Source of the DNA: Methylobacterium aerolatum
GTDB taxonomy: Bacteria; Pseudomonadota; Alphaproteobacteria; Rhizobiales; Beijerinckiaceae
Direction: 5' to 3'
Length of the DNA: 64,000 nt
Assembly (NCBI RefSeq): GCF_022179085.1
Contig: NZ_BPQE01000023.1
Location: 146,612-210,611, forward strand
In this document: positions 55,201 to 63,990 of the stretch, piece by piece
Position numbering within the stretch: the first letter of the stretch is position 1
How the letters are laid out: each line of letters opens with the position of its first letter
Notes under the pieces: model-generated
Seen by the model: only the letters and a program-made list of their open reading frames with translations
Database searches by the model: none
What the model was told of the DNA's origin: nothing
Translations under genes and position numbers: made by a program

Positions 55201-55935
55201 ATGCCCCTCGCATTCCTGCGACGTCCCGATCCCGACCATATTGAGGTTCACCATGACGGAGCGTTGCTCCGCTTGGCCCTGCGCCGCCGCTCCGCCGCGC
55301 GGCGGATCACCCTGCGGGTGTCGTCGGCGACCGGCGAGGCGGTGATCACCCTGCCGCCGCGGATGTCCGTGGGAACCGCGCAGAAATTCGCCGCCAGCCA
55401 CGCCGACTGGATCGCCACGCGACTCGCGCGGGTGCCGGAGAGGATCGCCTTCGCGCCGGGCGCCCTCGTCCCGATCCGCGGCGAGACGCACCGATTGGTG
55501 CGGCGCGGGGAGCGGTCCGGTCCCGCCCAGTTCGAGGCGGCCGGAGGCGATCTCGCGCTGTCATTGAGTTGCGGCGAGGAGCACTTCCCCCGGCGGGTGA
55601 AGGAGTTCCTGACCAAGGAGGCCCGGGCGGATATCCTCGCCTCCGTCGAGAATTATGCGCCGCGCCTCGGGAAGCGGCCGACCCGCATCACCCTGAGGGA
55701 CACGACGAGCCGGTGGGGCTCCTGCACCACCAAGGGCGAGCTCAATTTCTCGTGGCGCCTGATCCTCGCGCCGCCCGTGGTGCTCGACTACCTCGTCGCC
55801 CACGAGATGGCTCACCTGCGCGAGATGAACCACTCCGCGCGTTTTTGGGCGGTGGCGCACGATCTGTGCCCGCATGTCGACAGCGCGGAAGCGTGGCTTA
55901 AGCGCCACGGCACCGGCCTCCACCGCTTCGGCTAG
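55201..55935 (+). CDS. YgjP/M48-type zinc metallopeptidase (DUF45)
   Basis: A 244-residue cytoplasmic protein of the YgjP-like family. The zinc site is HEMAH in LDYLVAHEMAHLREMNHSARFW, with a third His in NHS; the hallmark SRWGSCTTKGELNFSWRLILAPP precedes it. The N-terminus (RLALRRRSAARRITLRVS) is the usual beta region. Substrate unknown. It is 62 bp after cpaA in the same direction, and convergent with a secreted protein gene (102-bp gap, no repeat copy). Confidence 0.92.
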   Translation: MPLAFLRRPDPDHIEVHHDGALLRLALRRRSAARRITLRVSSATGEAVITLPPRMSVGTAQKFAASHADWIATRLARVPERIAFAPGALVPIRGETHRLVRRGERSGPAQFEAAGGDLALSLSCGEEHFPRRVKEFLTKEARADILASVENYAPRLGKRPTRITLRDTTSRWGSCTTKGELNFSWRLILAPPVVLDYLVAHEMAHLREMNHSARFWAVAHDLCPHVDSAEAWLKRHGTGLHRFG

Positions 55936-56037
55936 ATCGGGAGACGACCCGGTCGGCCCACGCAGCTCCCACCTGGCCGGCGCAGCGACGCCGTCCAAAG
56001 CGGCGGGGGGCCGCGGGACGGCATCCCGGACGGCGCC

Positions 56038-56412
56038 TCAGCCCTTCACGCGCAGCACGCGCTGGGCGGCCAATTCCTCGACGGGCCATGCCGGACGCGG
56101 ATTGACCTCGCCGGGGTTGAGGGTCCGCGGGGCGACGCTGTCGCAGACCTCGCGCTGGCGCAGGATCACCGGGTTTCCGAACTGGTCCCGGCGCCGCACG
56201 ATGCCGCCCTCCCGGCAGAAGCCGGCGATCGCGGCGGACCCCTTGCGCCGGCCGTAGGGGTTCACGGCGACCGGGGGGGGCTCGACGATCAGCGTGTCGG
56301 AGCGATTAAGCGACCGCTCGACATAGGTCGTCTCGTTCACGGGAAGGCCCTGGGCGAAGGCCGAGGCGAGGGAGCCCGCGAAGCAGGCTGCGGTCAGGAG
56401 GGGGAGGCGCAT
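56038..56412 (-). CDS. secreted hypothetical protein
   Basis: A 124-residue protein starting MRLPLLTAACFAGSLASAFAQ, a clean signal peptide. The mature part has two cysteines (GFCREGG and REVCDSV) and no repeats. I do not recognise the family. The ATG at 56412 was chosen as it gives the signal peptide; the frame extends further upstream without a plausible start. Divergent from the ialB-like gene. Confidence 0.7.
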   Translation of the reverse strand: MRLPLLTAACFAGSLASAFAQGLPVNETTYVERSLNRSDTLIVEPPPVAVNPYGRRKGSAAIAGFCREGGIVRRRDQFGNPVILRQREVCDSVAPRTLNPGEVNPRPAWPVEELAAQRVLRVKG

Positions 56413-56598
56413 GGGACGGCGAATCCGGTGGAGAAATGGCGAAAGCGTGTCTTTATCTAGGCTGGTTCCGCGCCGATGGGTAGCCGCGCCGGACTGCGGG
56501 CAGTCCCTCGCTTGACATGCCGGACCCCCCATGGTCGGAACACCCCCGCTTACCGGGCCGCCGCCGTCAGGGCGCGGCCGCTCCGACAGGGTCAGACG

Positions 56599-57126
56599 GT
56601 GCCGTTCCTCGTGAGGCTCGATCGTTTCCGGCACGCCGCGGCGCTGTCGGGGTTTCTTCTCCTGGCCGCGCTCCTCGGCGCCGGGCCGGCGGCGGCGCAG
56701 GGCTCCGTCCGCAAGACCTTCGATGATTGGCAGCTCCGGTGCGAGACGCCGGCGGGCGCCAAGGCCGAACAGTGCGCTCTGGTGCAATACCTCGCCGCCG
56801 AGGACAGGCCGAACCTCAGTCTCGTGGTGATCGTCCTGAAGACCGCCGACAATCGCGGCTACCTGTTGCGGGTCGTGGCGCCCCTCGGCGTCCTTCTCCC
56901 CTCGGGCCTCGGCCTCAAGATCGACCAGACGGATATCGGGCGCGCCGGCTTCGTACGATGCCTCACCACCGGCTGCGTCGCCGAGGTCGTGATGGACAAC
57001 GGGCTGATCCAGCAGTTCAAGAACGGTTCGAAGGCGACCTTCATCGTCTTCCAGACGCCCGAGGAAGGCGTCGGAATTCCCCTGTCGATGAAGGGCTTTG
57101 CCAACGGTTTCGACAGCCTCAAGTAA
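56599..57126 (+). CDS. invasion-associated locus B (IalB) family protein
   Basis: A 175-residue exported protein. After a signal peptide (AALSGFLLLAALLGAGPAAAQ) comes the IalB domain: FDDWQLRCETP...EQCALVQYLAAEDRPNLSLVVIVLK and RVVAPLGVLLPSGLGLKID, then FVRCLTTGCVAEVVMDNGLIQQFKNG. Four cysteines are in the usual places. The family is widespread in alphaproteobacteria; in Bartonella it aids erythrocyte invasion, elsewhere its role is unclear. The GTG at 56599 is a likely start. It begins the run 56599-61377. Confidence 0.85.
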   Translation: MPFLVRLDRFRHAAALSGFLLLAALLGAGPAAAQGSVRKTFDDWQLRCETPAGAKAEQCALVQYLAAEDRPNLSLVVIVLKTADNRGYLLRVVAPLGVLLPSGLGLKIDQTDIGRAGFVRCLTTGCVAEVVMDNGLIQQFKNGSKATFIVFQTPEEGVGIPLSMKGFANGFDSLK

Positions 57127-57141
57127 AGGCAGCCTTGCCGG

Positions 57142-57780
57142 ATGGGTATCATGGTTGGAAAGCCGATCGGTCTGCTCGGCGCCGTCGTGATCGCGGGCCT
57201 CGCGACGTCCTCCGCCTTCGCCCAGGAGGGAAACGTCTTCAGCAACCTCTTCAAGTACGGCGGCACCACCGTTCCGCCCTCGCAGCCGCAGGACACCGAG
57301 CCGGCCTATTGCCCGACCGTGGACGTGTTCGAGGGCGGGTCCAACCTGCGCACCGTGGCCGGCGCCAACGTCCGCACGCAGACGACCCTGGGCAAGGTCG
57401 CCCGGGAATGCACGAAGCTGCAGGACGGGTCCGTGGCGGTGAAGGTCGGCATCGAGGCGCGGGTCCTGCTCGGCCCGGCCGGCACGCCCGGCCGCTTCGA
57501 GGTGCCCGCCTCAGTGCTCATCAAGTCCGACGAGAAGGTGGTGACGAGTCGGAGCGAACGCACGACGGCCGTCGTGGAGCCCGGTGAGGCCCAGGGCTTC
57601 GCCCAACTCATCATCGACGGGTTGATCGTTCCGCCCGCCCTGGCGAACAACTACGACATTGAGGTCGGCCTGGGCAGCCGCACCGTCGGGAAGCCTGCCA
57701 AGGCCAGGAAGGCCAAATCCCGCAAGCCGAAGCCCACGGAGGCGCAGGCGCCGGAAGGCGCGGGCGATGCCGCCCAATGA
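57142..57780 (+). CDS. exported protein of unknown function in glycosyltransferase operon
   Basis: A 212-residue protein with a signal peptide (IGLLGAVVIAGLATSSAFAQ). The mature part contains CPTVDVFEGGSNLRTVAGANVRTQTTLGKVARECTKLQDGSVAVKVGIEARVLLGP, one cysteine pair, and a basic Lys/Pro/Ala tail. It looks like a small beta-rich periplasmic protein; I do not recognise the family. Two ATGs (57142, 57151) are possible. Fifteen bases follow the IalB-like gene; the first glycosyltransferase starts inside its 3' end (14-bp overlap). Confidence 0.72.
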   Translation: MGIMVGKPIGLLGAVVIAGLATSSAFAQEGNVFSNLFKYGGTTVPPSQPQDTEPAYCPTVDVFEGGSNLRTVAGANVRTQTTLGKVARECTKLQDGSVAVKVGIEARVLLGPAGTPGRFEVPASVLIKSDEKVVTSRSERTTAVVEPGEAQGFAQLIIDGLIVPPALANNYDIEVGLGSRTVGKPAKARKAKSRKPKPTEAQAPEGAGDAAQ

Positions 57781-59794
57781 GGGTGTGCCGTCCCCGGTGA
57801 AGGCGAGGGCCGCGCGCGCGTCCCGCCGCTTCGGCCGCGCCATCCCGTTCCGGCTCGAGGAATCGGGCGATCCGGTCTTCGACCGTCAGCTTCGCCTCGG
57901 CACCCCGCTTCCGGGCTGGATCGTTCTCAGCGTCTCGGCCGACCCGCTGGCCAAACCCCAGCGGCCGCTGTTGCGCGTCCTGCGCGGCGCGGACGAGCCT
58001 CAGGATGTCGTGCTGCCCGGTCCCGCTCTCGGCCGTAGCCACTGGCTCGGTCTGATCCCGAAGGACGCCACCGGCATCCTCCTGTCCCTGGGCGAGGGCC
58101 AGCGCCTCGACCGGGTGGGCCGGCGTCACGCGATCGGGCTTGTCGGCGAATGCCTGATCCGCCGTCCCGGCAACGCCTTCGCGGCGCTCTACGCGGGGGG
58201 GAGGGGGCAGACGCGGCGGTTCCGCGACAGTCTTCGGGGCGGCGTCGCCGTCACGCGCATGGCCGGTTTCGAAGCTTGGGCGCGGGAACGCGCGGTGCCT
58301 TTCACGGGACGAACCCCGGCCCTGAAGGTCGCCTGCCTCGTCGTGGCTCGGGAAGGGGAGGGGGGTGCCCTCGCGCGGACGCTGACGTCATTGGCAGGGC
58401 AGAGCGCCGCCGCCGCAGTGATCGCGGTCACGGGAGACGGTGGACCGGCCGCAGGCACACCGGGCGTTGAGCTTCTAGGCTGGGACGGCGAGGCTCATCC
58501 GCGAGCATTGCTGGGCGGGGCCGATGCCCTCTGCTGTCTCCGTGCCGGCGATATTCTGGCAGCCAACGCCCTGGCCCTGCTCTCGGCCGCGTTGGGCATG
58601 GCGGACATGGCCTATGCCGACGAGGTCGGACCGGACCGAAAGCCCCGGCTGAAGCCGGAGTGGAGCCCCGATCTCGCCCTCGCCACGGGCTTTCTCGGTC
58701 GTCCAACCCTCGTCTCGCGCAGGCTGATCGAGGCGCTGCCGGAGGGAGGGCTCGGGCCTCTGGACCAGGCCGGCGCCGCCCTCGAAGCGGCCGTGGCGGC
58801 CCACTGCAAGATCGCCGTGCATATCCCGCGACCGCTGGCGGCGACCGCGGGACCGTGGCCCTGCGCCGCGCGCGCCACGCTCCTGAACGCCCGGTTCGCC
58901 GCGAGCGGCCTTCCCGTCACGGCCGTTGCCAGGGAGGGGATCACCGACCTGCGCTGGCCGCTGCCCGCTCCGCCCCCCCTCGTCAGCGTCGTCATCCCGT
59001 CGCGGGACGCGCCCGACCTGATCCGCACGGTCTGCCGGGGTGTCCTCACGGAAACGGAGTACCCGTCCCTCGAACTCGTCGTCGTCGACAACGGCTCGAC
59101 GGATGCGAAGGTGCTTGCCCTCTACGACACGTTGCGGACCGATCCGCGCGTTCGGATCGTCGCTTTCCCACACCCGTTCAATTTCTCCGCGATGGTCAAT
59201 GCGGGCGTCGCCCAGGCGACCGGGGATGTGGTGGTGCTCCTCAACAACGACATCGCGGTGCGCGAACCCCATTGGCTGACGGAGATGGTGCGTCAGGCGA
59301 TCCGGCCCGAGGTCGGCGCCGTCGGCGCCAAATTGCTGTTCGGGGACGGCACCTTGCAGCATGCCGGCGTGGTGGTCGGCCTCGCCGGGCGGGCGGGGCA
59401 CATCCTGCGGCGGCGACCGGCGGCGACGCCGGGCCATCTCGGTCGCCTCACCGTCGCCCACGAGGTGTCGGCGGTGACGGCGGCTTGCATCGCCGTGCAG
59501 ACCTCGAAGTACCGCGCCGTCGGCGGCTTCGACGCGCGGGCTTTCCCCATCGACTTCAACGACGTGGATTTCTGCCTCAGGTTGCAAGCGCGGGGATGGA
59601 AGACGATCTGGACGCCGTGGGCGTCCCTCTTCCACCTCGAATCGGTCAGCCGCGGGCCATCGGTGGGCGCCAAGCGCGCGCGGTTCGAAGCGGAGGCCGC
59701 CCGGTTTACGGACCGCTGGCGGGACGTGATCCGCCACGACCCCTACTACCACCCGGCCCTGTCCCTCACGACCTTCGGCGAGGATCTGGAGTGA
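57767..59794 (+). CDS. family 2 glycosyltransferase, two-domain
   Basis: A 675-residue cytoplasmic protein. Residues about 175-400 are a degenerate GT2-like domain (ACLVVAREGEGGALARTLTSL, MAYADEVGPDRKPRLKPEWSPDLA). Residues about 405-650 are a full GT-A domain (VSVVIPSRDAPDLIRTVCRGVL, VVVDNGSTDAKVL, VVVLLNNDIAVREPHWLTEMV, FPIDFNDVDFCLRL). The architecture resembles rhamnosyl/lipopolysaccharide GT pairs. The N-terminal 170 residues are not assigned. It overlaps the upstream gene by 14 bp and the next GT by one base (TGATG). Sugar donor unknown. Confidence 0.88.
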   Translation: MPPNEGVPSPVKARAARASRRFGRAIPFRLEESGDPVFDRQLRLGTPLPGWIVLSVSADPLAKPQRPLLRVLRGADEPQDVVLPGPALGRSHWLGLIPKDATGILLSLGEGQRLDRVGRRHAIGLVGECLIRRPGNAFAALYAGGRGQTRRFRDSLRGGVAVTRMAGFEAWARERAVPFTGRTPALKVACLVVAREGEGGALARTLTSLAGQSAAAAVIAVTGDGGPAAGTPGVELLGWDGEAHPRALLGGADALCCLRAGDILAANALALLSAALGMADMAYADEVGPDRKPRLKPEWSPDLALATGFLGRPTLVSRRLIEALPEGGLGPLDQAGAALEAAVAAHCKIAVHIPRPLAATAGPWPCAARATLLNARFAASGLPVTAVAREGITDLRWPLPAPPPLVSVVIPSRDAPDLIRTVCRGVLTETEYPSLELVVVDNGSTDAKVLALYDTLRTDPRVRIVAFPHPFNFSAMVNAGVAQATGDVVVLLNNDIAVREPHWLTEMVRQAIRPEVGAVGAKLLFGDGTLQHAGVVVGLAGRAGHILRRRPAATPGHLGRLTVAHEVSAVTAACIAVQTSKYRAVGGFDARAFPIDFNDVDFCLRLQARGWKTIWTPWASLFHLESVSRGPSVGAKRARFEAEAARFTDRWRDVIRHDPYYHPALSLTTFGEDLE

Positions 59795-61377
59795 TGCGAC
59801 CCCCATCCGCTTCCCGGGGAGACGGCGCCTGTCTCGGCGAGGCGGCGCAGCGGACTCCCTCGCTCCTGCGGGCGTGGCGTGTCCTGGCCTGCGAGCCGCG
59901 CCAAGCGTGGTCCATCGCCACCGCCTGGATCGGCGGGAAGCGCCTGCGGGCCAGGCAACGGCTCGCCGCCGCCATCGGCATCGATCATCGCCTCGCCTTG
60001 CCGCCCCGCGCGATTCCGAACGGCGAGGATGCCATTCCCGCCGATGGGGCAATCCTTGTCGTGGGGGCGGAGCGGCTGGTGCCCGGCGCCGTGGCCCGCC
60101 TTCGCCACGCCTTCGCCTCCGACCCTTCCCTCCAGGCGCTCTATGGCGACGGCCTCGTTCAGGACGGCGTCGGCGGTCCGGTCCACCCGCGCCTTCCGCC
60201 CGCCTTCGATCCCGATCTGCTTCTGGCGGTCGACTACATCGGGGCTCTCGTCCTGCGGCGCGGCGCGCTGCCCGAACCGGTGCCCACGCACCCGGTGGAA
60301 GCGGCGTTACGGGTGCTGGAAACCCACGGCGCCGCTGCGATCGGCCACCTGCCCGGTCTCCTCACGGTTCGGCCGGGGGATTGCGATGCGCCGACGGATG
60401 CGGTCGCCGCACGCCTTGCCGCCGTGCGCGCCCATCTCGACCGGACCGGCGCCGCCGACACGACGGTGTGGCCCGGCGCCGACGGGGTGCTCGACGTGGC
60501 ACATCCCCTGCGCGAGACTCCCCTCGTCACGGTCATCGTCCCGACGCGGGACCGGCTCGACCTGTTGAAGCCTTGCCTGGAGAGCCTCCGCGCCAAGACC
60601 GCGTGGCCGTCCCTCGAAATCCTGGTGATCGACAACGGAAGCCGCGAGGAGGCGACGCTCGCCTACCTGCGCGATCTGGAGCGCGGGGGCCGGGGCCGCG
60701 TCGTGCCCTATCCCGGGCCCTTCAATTTCGCCGCGATGAACAACGAGGCGGCCAAACAGGCGCGGGGCCGCCTGCTCGTCTTCATGAACAACGATGTCGA
60801 GGCGTTCCGGCCGGACTGGCTCGTCGCCATGGCCCGCCACGCCCTCCGGCCCGGGGTGGGCGCGGTGGGCGCGAAACTCCTCGACGGCGAGGGGCGCATC
60901 CAGCACGGGGGGATCGTCCTCGGCACCGGCGGCCTCGTGACCCACAGCCACCGCCATTTTCCCGGCGACGCCCCGGGCTACCTCTCGGCACTGCGCGCCG
61001 CGCACGGTGTCTCCGCCGTCACCGCCGCCTGCCTGATGGTGGAGGCGTCCAAGTTCCAGGCGGTCGGTGGGTTCGATGCCGAGCGCTTCGCCGTCGACTT
61101 CAACGACGTGGACCTGTGCCTGCGGCTCAACGCCGAAGGCCATCGCACGATGGTCGTCCCGGCGGCCATCCTCCATCATCGCGAGGCGGCCAGCCGCCGA
61201 TGGACGGCGGAGGCATCCGCCCGCCATTCACGGGAGGTCGCCGCACTGAAAGAACGATGGGGGCCGCTGCTCGCGCAGGACCCCCATTATCATCCGCGTT
61301 TCGATCCGGGCCTCTCGACCCACGCCCGTCTGTCCCGGACTGAGGCGGCGGACCTCTCCGTCCGCCGGGCCGGCTGA
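59794..61377 (+). CDS. family 2 glycosyltransferase, two-domain (paralogue)
   Basis: A 527-residue paralogue of the preceding protein. It also has an upstream degenerate half (ALYGDGLVQDGVGGPVHPRLPPAFDPDLLLAVDYIGALVLRRG) and a complete C-terminal GT-A domain (VTVIVPTRDRLDLLKPCLESLR, LVIDNGSREEATL, LLVFMNNDVEAFRPDWLVAMARHALRPGVGAVGAKLLDGEG, FAVDFNDVDLCLRLNAEGH). The two GTs align closely over this domain, implying duplication. Coupled to the first GT by TGATG. Converges with purC with a six-base gap. Probably builds a surface polysaccharide with its partner. Confidence 0.88.
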   Translation: MRPPSASRGDGACLGEAAQRTPSLLRAWRVLACEPRQAWSIATAWIGGKRLRARQRLAAAIGIDHRLALPPRAIPNGEDAIPADGAILVVGAERLVPGAVARLRHAFASDPSLQALYGDGLVQDGVGGPVHPRLPPAFDPDLLLAVDYIGALVLRRGALPEPVPTHPVEAALRVLETHGAAAIGHLPGLLTVRPGDCDAPTDAVAARLAAVRAHLDRTGAADTTVWPGADGVLDVAHPLRETPLVTVIVPTRDRLDLLKPCLESLRAKTAWPSLEILVIDNGSREEATLAYLRDLERGGRGRVVPYPGPFNFAAMNNEAAKQARGRLLVFMNNDVEAFRPDWLVAMARHALRPGVGAVGAKLLDGEGRIQHGGIVLGTGGLVTHSHRHFPGDAPGYLSALRAAHGVSAVTAACLMVEASKFQAVGGFDAERFAVDFNDVDLCLRLNAEGHRTMVVPAAILHHREAASRRWTAEASARHSREVAALKERWGPLLAQDPHYHPRFDPGLSTHARLSRTEAADLSVRRAG

Positions 61378-61383
61378 GCGAGC

Positions 61384-62178
61384 CTACTGGACGAGGCGCG
61401 GCCCGCCCATCTGGACCTTCTCGTTCTCGGCCATGATGCCGAGGCGCTTGGCGACCTCGGTGTAGGCTTCGATCAGGCCGCCGAGGTCCTTGCGGAACCG
61501 GTCCTTGTCGAGCTTGTCGGAGGACTTGATGTCCCACAGGCGGCACGAGTCCGGGGAAATCTCGTCGGCGACGACGATGCGCATCATGTCGCCTTCCCAG
61601 AGGCGGCCCGTCTCCATCTTGAAGTCGACGAGGCGGATGCCGACGCCGAGGAAGAGGCCGGACAGGAAGTCGTTGACGCGGATCGCCAACGCCATGATGT
61701 CGTCGATCTCCTGGGGCGTCGCCCAGCCGAAGGCGGTGATGTGCTCCTCGGAGACCATGGGATCGTTGAGCTGGTCGTTCTTGTAGTAGAACTCGATGAT
61801 GGAGCGCGGCAGCTGCGTGCCTTCCTCCAGTCCGAGCCGGGTCGCGAGAGAGCCAGCGGCGACGTTGCGGACCACGACCTCGAGGGGAATGATCTCCACT
61901 TCCCGGATCAGCTGCTCGCGCATGTTCAGCCGCCGGATGAAGTGCGTGGGCACCCCGATATCGTTGAGGTTCTGGAAGACGAATTCCGAGATCCGGTTGT
62001 TCAGCACGCCCTTGCCGTCGATGACCTCGTGCTTCTTCGCGTTGAACGCGGTCGCGTCATCCTTGAAATGCTGGATCAAGGTGCCCGGCTCCGGCCCCTC
62101 GTAGAGGACCTTCGCCTTGCCCTCGTAAATGCGACGGCGGCGATTCATGGGTGTGTACCGTGGTTTGAGGAAGTCCAT
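61384..62178 (-). CDS. purC: phosphoribosylaminoimidazole-succinocarboxamide synthase
   Basis: A 264-residue ATP-dependent enzyme joining CAIR and aspartate in purine synthesis. Blocks: [77 protein letters not shown] and [34 protein letters not shown]. The N-terminus has ten extra residues ([10 protein letters not shown]) before [12 protein letters not shown]; an internal ATG there is a possible start. Alphaproteobacteria often carry a purC with this form next to purS/purQ; here it stands alone. Confidence 0.97.
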   Translation of the reverse strand: MDFLKPRYTPMNRRRRIYEGKAKVLYEGPEPGTLIQHFKDDATAFNAKKHEVIDGKGVLNNRISEFVFQNLNDIGVPTHFIRRLNMREQLIREVEIIPLEVVVRNVAAGSLATRLGLEEGTQLPRSIIEFYYKNDQLNDPMVSEEHITAFGWATPQEIDDIMALAIRVNDFLSGLFLGVGIRLVDFKMETGRLWEGDMMRIVVADEISPDSCRLWDIKSSDKLDKDRFRKDLGGLIEAYTEVAKRLGIMAENEKVQMGGPRLVQ

Positions 62179-62374
62179 GGCCGGGGCTCCTGATGTGCGC
62201 GACGAGTGAAGCGGGATCCGCGGCGCGGCGACCGGACGCGTAGTCGGGCAGCCGGACGGCCCCTCGTACAGGCCCGGCTGCCGGGGGGCAAACTACCCGA
62301 ACCGGACAGGCAGCACAACGCGTTAGCCGTTTCGCGGGGCTTCCTCCGGCCGTGGGGGAGCTCGGCTCCGGCCC

Positions 62375-63112
62375 TCAGGTTGTCCTGTCGGGAAAGCGGC
62401 AGAGATCTCGGATCCGGCAGGCGGGGCAATCGGGTTTGCGCGCCTTGCAGACGTATCGCCCGTGCAGGATCAGCCAGTGGTGGGCGTGGAGCAGGTAGGG
62501 CTCGGGCACGATCGCCTCGAGCCTTTCCTGCATCCTGTCGGTGGTTCCCGCCACCGCCAGGGGGATGCGGTTCCCCACGCGGAAGATGTGCGTATCGACG
62601 GCGATTCGCGGGACGCCGAAGGCGATGTTCAGGACGACGCTCGCCGTCTTCGCGCCGACGCCGGGAAGGACCTGCAGATCTTCCAGGGTCGAGGGCACGG
62701 CGCCTCCGTGCCGCTCCACCAGGATGCGGGAGAGCGCAATGACGTTCTTCGCCTTGGTGTTGAACAAGCCGATGGTGCGGATGAAGTGCCGGACCCGCTC
62801 TTCACCCAGGGCCAGCATCGTCTCCGGCGTGTCCGCGAGTGCGAAGAGGTCGGCCGTCGCGAGGTTTACGCTTTTGTCGGTGGCCTGCGCCGAGAGGACC
62901 ACGGCGACCAGCAGCGTATAGGGATTCGTGTACCGGAGGTCGCTGACGGGCTCCGGCGAAGCCTCCCGGAACCGCCGGAAGATCTCCTCCACGGCGTTGG
63001 CATCCACCGGCTGGGGGGCCGCAAGGGCGTGGCCGTCGAGGGCTGCGACCGGTAGGCGCGGCGCGAGCCTCCCGCGGGCTTTGACGGGGGAGGGCGGCTT
63101 TCTGGCGGGCAT
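62375..63112 (-). CDS. nth: endonuclease III
   Basis: A 245-residue DNA glycosylase/AP lyase that removes oxidised pyrimidines. The helix-hairpin-helix with catalytic Lys is LPGVGAKTASVVLNIAFG, the catalytic Asp is in AVDTHIFRVGNRI, and the [4Fe-4S] loop is C-x6-C-x2-C-x5-C in VCKARKPDCPACRIRDLC. It has a ~40-residue basic N-terminal extension, common in this group. Divergent from the DUF2244 gene with 20 bp between the starts. It is the second member of its superfamily in the window. Confidence 0.97.
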   Translation of the reverse strand: MPARKPPSPVKARGRLAPRLPVAALDGHALAAPQPVDANAVEEIFRRFREASPEPVSDLRYTNPYTLLVAVVLSAQATDKSVNLATADLFALADTPETMLALGEERVRHFIRTIGLFNTKAKNVIALSRILVERHGGAVPSTLEDLQVLPGVGAKTASVVLNIAFGVPRIAVDTHIFRVGNRIPLAVAGTTDRMQERLEAIVPEPYLLHAHHWLILHGRYVCKARKPDCPACRIRDLCRFPDRTT

Positions 63113-63132
63113 TCGCGCGTTATATCTGTGCG

Positions 63133-63654
63133 ATGGTTAGCGGCAATCCATCCGTGCACCCCTATGGCCTCGATCCCGACAGCCTGGATCGGCCGGTCTT
63201 CTCGGCGACCATCCGGCCGCACCAATCGCTGAGCCGCCGCGGCTTTCGCGTGGTGATGACCGGCGTCTGCCTCGTCTCCCTCGTGGTGTCGGTCGAGTCG
63301 TGGCGGCGGGGCTTCTGGCCGATCGCCGGATTCTTCGGCCTCGACATGCTCGGCATCTACCTCGCCCTGAAGGCAAGCTTCCGGCGCGGATCCTCCTTCG
63401 AGGAGGTGATGATCACGCAGATCGAAATCCTGCTCGCCCGCGTGAGCCACCGGGGGGAGCGGCGCGAGTGGCGGTTCAATCCTCTCTGGACCAAGATCGT
63501 TTCGGTGGACGACGAGGAGTTCGGCCTGCAACGCCTGTCCCTGGTCTCGCGCCGCCTCGAGGTGGTGGTTGCCCGGGATGCGGCGCCCGAGCAGCGTGCT
63601 GAAATCGCCGATGGTCTGAGCAAGGCACTGGCCGAAGTGAAGAAGGGCCGGTGA
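63133..63654 (+). CDS. DUF2244 domain-containing membrane protein
   Basis: A 173-residue protein of the DUF2244 family: FSATIRPHQSLSRRGFRVVMTGVCLVSLVVSVESWRRGFWPIAGFFGLDMLGIYLALKASFRRGSSFEEV (described by its two closely spaced helices, residues about 36-78). The C-terminal half is soluble (ERREWRFNPLWTKI...LQRLSLVSRRLEVVVARDAAPEQRAEIADGLSKALAEV). Found next to nth in alphaproteobacteria. Function unknown. ATG at 63133. Confidence 0.9.
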   Translation: MVSGNPSVHPYGLDPDSLDRPVFSATIRPHQSLSRRGFRVVMTGVCLVSLVVSVESWRRGFWPIAGFFGLDMLGIYLALKASFRRGSSFEEVMITQIEILLARVSHRGERREWRFNPLWTKIVSVDDEEFGLQRLSLVSRRLEVVVARDAAPEQRAEIADGLSKALAEVKKGR

Positions 63655-63754
63655 GTGCCCCGTCCCGAGGATGGCTCTGAGAGGAGCGCAGAGCCCGTCA
63701 CGCGCCCGTCACGGCCTTCGGCCATAAAAAACGATACGCTCCGGAAAAAGGCGG

Positions 63755-63783
63755 TTGACGGGTGGGGTTGGGGTCCGTATACC
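63755..63783 (+). promoter_or_regulatory. strong sigma-70 promoter, probable rrn promoter
   Basis: TTGACG (63755-63760) and TATACC (63778-63783) are separated by exactly 17 bp with a G-rich spacer. Both elements match the consensus closely. It lies about 207 bp before the right edge. Confidence 0.75.
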
Positions 63784-63978
63784 CCTGTTCATCGGCGCCG
63801 GCCGCGGAAGTGGACCGGACGCTGGCTTGTCTGTCTCTGGTGTCGTTTTGGCGGCGATGAGGCGGGCGGCTCTACCGGACAATCGAGTGGGACGTGCCTG
63901 GCGGTGGTTTAAGCCTGGTGTGTCAGTTCGTTGGGTTTGGTGGGAGATTGGGGGTTTAGCCTTCGGGTTTGGCTCCTG

Positions 63979-63990
63979 TGCTGTTTGACA
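63979..63990 (+). promoter_or_regulatory. boxA-like antitermination site
   Basis: TGCTGTTTGACA matches the rrn boxA consensus TGCTCTTTAACA at 10 of 12 positions. Its position downstream of a strong promoter and the following TTGTGA fit an rRNA leader. Confidence 0.65.

Noticed and set aside
55936-56037. Repeat copy in the convergent gap after the YgjP-type gene
   Set aside because: The 102 bp contains GC-rich sequence but no GCGAAGCAATCC or GGATTGCTTCGC core.
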